From positions 1,047,197 to 1,111,196 of the forward strand of contig ML682122.1 of assembly GCA_007922195.1 (NCBI GenBank): DNA of 64,000 nt. The letters run 5' to 3'. This DNA is from Podocnemis expansa. Taxonomy: Eukaryota; Chordata; Testudines; Podocnemididae. Shown in pieces: positions 60,801 through 64,000 of the stretch; within the stretch, counting starts at the first letter, position 1; the number at the start of each line of letters is the position of its first letter. The notes beneath the pieces were generated by a model, which searched no databases, had not been told where the DNA came from, and saw only the letters and a list, made by a program, of their open reading frames with translations. The position numbers and the translations under genes are program-made.

Positions 60801-61024
60801 ATTATTGACATCAGGAAAGAAGAGGACAAGAAGAAGCTGGCACTTGAGAGGGCCCTTTTTACAAACCCTTCTATATTTCACAGACACGTGGTTTGAATTC
60901 ACCCCACATGAGTCTGGTTTTCCTGGCCTGGGGGCATTTGTGTGCACCAAGGACTTAGGAAGCAAATTTGAGGATGGGAAGTTGAAAAAAAACAGCAAAG
61001 AGAAAAACATCTGCTACCTGCAAG
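45834..61024 (+). CDS. PLA2G4C: Cytosolic phospholipase A2, PLA2G4C-like (gamma type), 5' part, six coding exons
   Basis: Calcium-independent group IVC phospholipase: hydrolyses membrane glycerophospholipids to free fatty acid and lysophospholipid. Coding exons are 45834-45851, 46202-46318, 49602-49744, 50458-50656, 59601-59718 and 60884-61024. All introns are GT-AG and phases join, giving about 245 residues. The start MSQLKK leads straight into an N-terminal helix (LSEGEKQVTEDRKGKVLQCL), with no C2 domain; this and DTWFEFTPHESGFPGLGAF point to the gamma type rather than alpha, beta or delta. Oxyanion/arginine motif LGSGGGLRA (R61) and nucleophile GVSGS (S89) are intact. The catalytic Asp (DGG/DAG motif) and C-terminus should lie beyond 64,000. 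No lesion seen. Introns carry several transposons. A lineage-specific paralog of PLA2G4C cannot be excluded. Confidence 0.88.
46202..46318 (+). CDS. PLA2G4C: PLA2G4C-like coding exon 2
   Basis: 117 bp, phase 0 to 0: VDRNIRLSKELSEGEKQVTE and on to LESLGIVCDK. Acceptor TTTCTTTAAAG, donor AAG|GTATGG. Matches the amphipathic N-terminal segment that precedes the catalytic core in PLA2G4C. Confidence 0.8.
46436..47659. mobile_element. Palindromic-word element with GC-rich foldback interior (intron 2)
   Basis: Ends GGCTATGTCTATACTGGC and GTGTAGACATACCC; outer zones with TTTTGAAATA/TTTCGAAATAAC words. The interior (about 46,610-47,410) is GC-rich. Its outer parts are inverted copies (CCGGCATGCTGATCTGCCC near 46,770 against GGGCAGATCAGCATGCC near 47,200). 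Its inner part holds a direct repeat (GACCAGGCTGGGAGCTCCTTGC... near 46,900 and GACCAGGCTGGGGCTCCTTGC... near 47,093). Non-coding; lies within intron 2 of the phospholipase gene. Confidence 0.7.
47660..49099. other. Intron 2 remainder
   Basis: AT-rich intron sequence with T runs (48,666-48,676) and a TTTTATTT tract near 48,780. No exon or repeat recognised. Confidence 0.5.
49100..49359. mobile_element. hAT-type MITE, 260 bp (intron 2)
   Basis: CAGCAGTTCCCAACATTTTCC at the left and TTGGGAACCGCTG at the right are terminal inverted repeats. Flanking octamers CCCTAAGG and CCCTAGGA match at 6 of 8, as expected for an 8 bp hAT target duplication. It ends 242 bp before exon 3. Confidence 0.75.
49602..49744 (+). 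CDS. PLA2G4C: PLA2G4C-like coding exon 3 (catalytic serine)
   Basis: 143 bp, phase 0 to 2. It opens with NTIPTIAVLGSGGGLRAMIA, includes LKKQGLLDAVMYLCGVSGST and splits the Trp codon. Acceptor TTTTCCCCCCCCACAG, donor CTG|GTAGGT. It holds both the Gly-rich oxyanion loop with Arg61 and the G-x-S-G-S nucleophile elbow with Ser89. Confidence 0.95.
50458..50656 (+). CDS. PLA2G4C: PLA2G4C-like coding exon 4
   Basis: 199 bp. The first G completes the Trp codon, then CMSLLYKDEDWTEKVQDLEE and later FSLTDVWASLFIRKILKQ. Acceptor TTTTTTTGGAAG, donor CAG|GTAGGT. The S-L-T-D-x-W-A block is a family landmark. A hAT-type element begins 16 bp past the exon end. Confidence 0.9.
50673..53068. mobile_element. 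Non-autonomous hAT-type element, 2.4 kb (intron 4)
   Basis: Left end CAGGGGTGGCCAAAC, right end ATGGCCATGTCTG (a diverged inverted copy). Subterminal GAGCCACACAAG and CATGCAGCTCGCGAGCTGC are known companions of this end type. Flanks TCGTAAAT and GTGTAAAT match at 6 of 8. The interior is AT-rich with two short C/T-rich segments (51,280-51,430, 52,800-53,010). No transposase frame is seen, so it must have been moved by another element. Confidence 0.65.
53069..54713. other. Intron 4, nothing recognised
   Basis: AT-rich intron sequence with many T and A runs. No exon or repeat identified. Confidence 0.5.
54714..55200. mobile_element. Palindromic-word MITE (word TTAGTTTGAACTAA) in intron 4
   Basis: Ends GGCTATGTCTACACTGGC and GTGTAGACATAACC. 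Words TTAGTTTGAACTAAGG / CCTTAGTTCGAACC flank a centre (CTCCCAGGGTGCCTTCC, GGTGCCATGTTGCCACACTTCC, then GTGTGGACATGCTAG) shared with the element at 19,122, in the same order. Flanks TAC/TAT. Confidence 0.8.
55201..56786. other. Intron 4, nothing recognised
   Basis: A short GT repeat and TATA-rich stretch near 56,195-56,240. No exon or known repeat. Confidence 0.5.
56787..57728. mobile_element. Composite element: palindromic-word ends with a hAT-derived interior (intron 4)
   Basis: Ends GGGTATGTCTACAC and GTGTAGACATATCT; outer zones with TTATTTCAAATTAAG / TTTGAATTAAG words. The interior at about 57,113-57,500 matches 62,115-62,480 of the hAT-type element step by step: TAAAGTAAG, GGAACACAGTTC, GGGGCC, AGCAGAGAG and GTGAATCTCCCCCTTGC correspond. 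A GTGTGTCTG run lies near 57,450. Non-coding. Confidence 0.7.
57729..59600. other. Intron 4, nothing recognised
   Basis: Strongly AT-rich; AAAT-type repeats near 58,420-58,470. No exon or known repeat. Confidence 0.5.
59601..59718 (+). CDS. PLA2G4C: PLA2G4C-like coding exon 5
   Basis: 118 bp, phase 0 to 1: FDKSTLSEHVESSISGKNPY, PIYAAVEVKNLHEESENRP. Acceptor TTACATTTCAG, donor CCAG|GTAAAG. The NPYPIYAA block corresponds to the conserved PYPIFAA motif of group IV enzymes. Confidence 0.9.
60208..60545. mobile_element. Palindromic-word MITE (word TTAGTTCGAACTAA) in intron 5
   Basis: Ends GGCTATGTCTACACTAGC and GTGAAGACATTGCC. The body is a dense series of TAGTTCAAACTA/TTAGTTCGAACTAA words without the unique centre of the 19,122-type elements. 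Non-coding. It ends 338 bp before exon 6. Confidence 0.75.
60884..61024 (+). CDS. PLA2G4C: PLA2G4C-like coding exon 6 (last in window)
   Basis: 141 bp, phase 1 to 1. With the last G of exon 5 it reads DTWFEFTPHESGFPGLGAFV, then LGSKFEDGKL and ends CYLQ plus one base. Acceptor ATTTCACAG, donor CAAG|GTAAGG. The W-F-E-F-T-P-H motif is diagnostic of group IV phospholipases. The next exon was not found before 64,000. Confidence 0.93.
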
Positions 61025-61630
61025 GTAAGGATTCAAGTCTGATTCTTAGCCAATAGATTTATAGGTATTGCATGTTCATCATGCTACTCTAATTCAGTAT
61101 GAGAACCATCTAAATTTATAGATCTGCTAGTGATGTGTCCAGCCACTAAACACTGGAGATCTCATCCCTGTCTCAGAGTGCTCTTCTTGGCAGCTGTGTC
61201 TAACAATACAGCTTTTCTCCCTATCCATTCAATATTCTTCTGTACCCTCATCCGTATTAATATCCCATTCATGACTTTCACTGACATGAACCTCCCTTTT
61301 GCTCAGACTTCTGCCATCTCATCCTGTTAAAAAAAATAAAAAAAGAAGAAATTTAGCTCCTGCTTAAACATGGTGAGCACATATCTATCACTCACATCCC
61401 TTCCACAGATCTCAACATGCTTTTAAAAAGTTAAGTATCAAAATATGCAATTTACAGTGAAGGAAACTGAATCACTGAGGGCAGAAGTGGCTTGTCCAAG
61501 AAATAGGGGGTTGTTATGTGGGATGGGGGGGGGGCAGGATTGAGATTCTGTGCAGTCCTTTAGGGTTTAATCACCTTTTATGTAACATTTATCTACCAAG
61601 AATAAATACAGGTTTTGAAAAACATTATCA

Positions 61631-61632
<2 letters not shown>
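61025..61632. other. Intron after exon 6, nothing recognised
   Basis: No further phospholipase exon or known repeat seen. A G9 run lies near 61,524. Confidence 0.5.
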
Positions 61633-61701
<69 letters not shown>

Positions 61702-61730
61702 AGAGAGACAGAGACAGAGACAGAGACAGA
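61633..61730 (+). repeat. Compound microsatellite (GT)n(GA)n(GACA)n
   Basis: An uninterrupted GT run (about 61,633-61,678) passes into GA repeats and then GACAGA units up to 61,730. Reading frames through it are artefacts. Confidence 0.95.
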
Positions 61731-61839
61731 GCAGAAATTTTAGGAGGAAAATAAATGCAGGGAAGTGTAAGGTACAGTCTGATGTAATCCTATGACTTAA
61801 AATTCCCTGCATTTTTCTTCCCATTCTGTAAGTTCCACT

Positions 61840-61980
61840 TTCAAAGCATATGATGAAGTGGGGTTTTCTCCCATGAAAGCTCATGCAATAAATAAGTGTA
61901 TTAATCTTCAAAAGTGCCCTAGACTCCTTTTTTGTTTTGATGAACTTGACTGACATGGCTACCCCTTTGGAACTTGTTTC
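61840..61980 (-). repeat. Interspersed repeat (GTGGCACTTTTAAAGACTAA family), inverted
   Basis: 'CTCCCATGAAAGCTCATGCAATAAATAAG', 'AAAAGTGCCCTAGACTCC' and 'TGACATGGCTACCCC' match the copies at 20,200-20,835 (same strand) and 42,289 (opposite strand). Confidence 0.65.
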
Positions 61981-61985
61981 TAGTC

Positions 61986-63058
61986 CAGTGGTTCCCAACC
62001 AGTGTGCCAGGGCACACTGTTGTGCCATGGCAACACACAAAGTGTGCCTCAAGCATCCCTGAGAGCTGGAGTTAAAGTTCTTCCATGCTTAGCCCAGCCA
62101 TGTGGGCTGCGCAGGGCTGGGAAAGGCAGGGGTTAAAGTAAGGGGGAAGACACCGGAACACAGTTCTGGGGCCACCTATTTTTAGGCAGGCAGCCTTCCA
62201 GCCCCCTAGAATTACAGGAAGGCACCGGAACATGGAGTTCCAGGGGTCCCCCTAAAAATAGCAGGAGCAGCCCGAACGCAGTGTTCCGGTGGCTCCACCA
62301 TAGGCCCAACCAGCAGAGAGGGGTGGGAGGCTGGGAGTGTGTGAATCTCCCCCTGCAGGGTGGAGCAGCTTGTGTCAGACAGCCTGCAAACAGCCCAGGT
62401 AAGGGCTTTGGGGGGAAGGGCTGCTGGGAGTTGTGTGTGTGTGTTTAGCAGAGGTGGGAGGGAGTGGCTGTGTACCAGAGGGTGTGTAGCTGGGGTTGTG
62501 GGGTGGCTGTTTGGTTGGGGGGGTGTAGTTGGGGGGTAAGGTGTCTGTGGGGGAGGGGTGTAGCTGGGGGCTGGAGGCCTAGTTCTGCCGCTGCAGTGAT
62601 GGGAATGTCTATCACAGACAATGGGAGCTGGGGGAGAGGAGGATGGGACTTCCTGGGGTGGGGGGGAGCAGCAGTGGCGTGAGGATTTGCCCTGGGTAGC
62701 AGGGAGCCACTGTGGAGAAGGGGGAAGTGGGTGCTGTGCCATGCTCCCCTGCCCTACCTTCCCACTCCCCAGGTTCCCCCATTCTCCCTCCCACAAAGCT
62801 ACTCTTGTTCTCCCTTCCTCTCTCCTCTCTTGCCACCCTTGTGCTGGTCCCCACATGGCTGCCCATGTCCTTTTTTTGCCACCCCTGCCCTGCTGTGCTT
62901 CCCACACTCACACCTGCCACTGCACACAACTCCTGACCTACCATGTTTTGCCACCCCTGTGCAGCTACCCCACTACCCCCCATAGCAGTATTTCTGAAAC
63001 AGTGCTTTGGTTCATGAATATTCATAACTAATTTAATTTAATTTGAATATTCATGAGG
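61986..63058. mobile_element. Non-autonomous hAT element, inverted partial copy
   Basis: Starts CAGTGGTTCCCAACCAGTGTGCC, the reverse complement of the right end of the 40,959-42,105 element. It follows that element backwards (lineup of GCAGGGGTTAAAGTAAGG, GTGTGAATCTCCCCCTGC, and the TTTGCCACCCCTG... and CATGAATATTC regions) to about 63,058. There the last about 80 bp, including the second terminus, are missing. The left flank TTCTAGTC resembles a hAT target octamer. Confidence 0.7.
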
Positions 63059-63070
63059 CTTTGTGTCTCT

Positions 63071-63526
63071 GGCTATGTCTACACTCTCAAAGTTATTTTG
63101 AAATAACTAGTTCAAATTTATTTCAAAATAATTATTTGGAAATAGCATTATTTTGAATTTATTATTTCAAAATAGTGCAGTGAAGACTCTCTGTTTTGAA
63201 ATAAGGTAGGCATTATTATTTTCAAATAGAGTTTCTTCACTAGGTTCTCTGTTTTGAAATAAAGCAAGGCAGGGAAAAGTATAGGGACACTATTTCAAAA
63301 TAAGCCAATTCTGTGGCTTGGAATGGCTTGTTTCAAAATAATAATTTCAAAGTAATTATTCTTTTGAAATAAATGCAGATTTTATTATTTTGAAATAGCA
63401 CTTTGTTATTTCAATATAACAAAAATGCTTATTTTGAAATAACAAAATGCCTGCTTGGATGGGAAAAAAAGTTATTTTGAAATAAGCCCCCTTATTTTGA
63501 AATACCTTTTAAGTATAGACATACTC
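63071..63526. mobile_element. Palindromic-word MITE (word TTATTTTGAAATAA)
   Basis: Begins GGCTATGTCTACACTCTC and ends AAGTATAGACATACTC. The body is almost entirely TTATTTTGAAATAA / TTATTTCAAAATAA words. It directly adjoins the truncated hAT copy on its left and a further similar element on its right. Confidence 0.75.
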
Positions 63527-64000
63527 TATATCTAAAGGGGCAAAGTTATTTCAAAATAACTGTGCCAATATTAAATTGAAATAATAATTTTGAAAAAGAG
63601 AGTCTTCATGAGACTCCTTTTTTCAAAATAAAGTAGGAATTACCATATATATTTGTGTATAAGATGATCCAGGCATAAGGTGACCCCCCCAATTCTCAGC
63701 CCAAAAGGGGGCAGAAAATGGGTCACCTGTGTATAAGCCGAGTTCCCTTTTCGGCCATGGCCCCTAATCACCCAACCAGTGCTGCTGGCTTTCCCTGGAG
63801 TTCCCGACAGCTTCCCTAAACCCCAAATTCCATCTGCTGCTTTTCCCCTGTCCCCCTGCTCTCTTCACTCCTCTCTCCTGCCCCTTGCTGTCTCCATTGC
63901 TCACCCTGCCTCCTGCTGTCTCCATTCCTCCTGCTTCCCCCCTACTCCCTCTGCTCCTCCTGCTGCCCCTGCTCTGTCCTTTCCTCACTGCTGCCCCCTG
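63527..64000. mobile_element. Degraded palindromic-word element and adjoining repeat, cut by window end
   Basis: 63,540-63,640 (CAAAGTTATTTCAAAATAAC, AATAATTTTGAAAAAG, AGACTCCTTTTTTCAAAATA) matches the start of the element at 46,436-46,570, with a degraded terminus. From about 63,643 it passes into TATATTTGTGTATAAGATGA and, 60-odd bp on, a TGTATAAGCCGAG stretch, typical of another reptile repeat. After that comes a C/T-rich segment (TGCTGTCTCCATTCCTCCTGC and variants) to the edge. Confidence 0.5.

Noticed and set aside
61518..61754. Frame rich in Val-Cys and Arg-Glu/Asp repeats
   Set aside because: Translation of the (GT)n(GA)n(GACA)n microsatellite.

Overview
The window is nuclear DNA from a vertebrate. 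The best fit is a reptile, probably a turtle; a crocodilian is the main alternative. The evidence is intron-split coding exons, class II olfactory receptors (ORs), CR1 LINEs with the octamer-type 3' end, a Tx1-like LINE, a Penelope-like fragment and a dense load of non-autonomous DNA transposons. There is nothing prokaryotic: no operons, ribosome binding sites or CRISPR.

Left part (1-17,860) is an olfactory receptor cluster on the minus strand. It holds a 5' partial OR running off the left edge (1-400), a broken OR (10,711-11,638) and an intact 320-residue OR (15,514-16,476). The last two sit in a direct tandem duplication whose junction is near 13,846. Because the two units can be read against each other, several transposon insertions can be placed after the duplication. 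Degraded CR1 pieces lie at 2,900-6,010.

Middle (17,861-45,833) has no recognisable host gene. It contains two decayed but nearly full-length LINEs arranged head to head: a GC-rich Tx1-like element on the minus strand (about 21,215-28,740) and a CR1 on the plus strand (about 28,750-33,786). It also contains a transposon carrying a broken Myb/SANT-like reading frame, and hAT-type elements.

Right part (45,834-61,024 and on past the window) is the 5' part of a plus-strand cytosolic phospholipase A2 gene, closest to PLA2G4C (the gamma type, without a C2 domain). Six coding exons join in phase and give about 245 residues, including the nucleophile motif GVSGS and the arginine in SGGGLRA. The catalytic aspartate should lie in exons beyond 64,000. 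Its introns hold much of the transposon load.

The most unusual signal is a set of at least twelve elements with ends like GGCTATGTCTACAC / GTGTAGACATAGCC. Their bodies are built from many copies of a short near-palindromic word, and the word differs between elements but is fairly uniform inside each. Some carry unrelated interiors, such as a hAT-derived module, a GC-rich foldback or a Myb/SANT-like frame.
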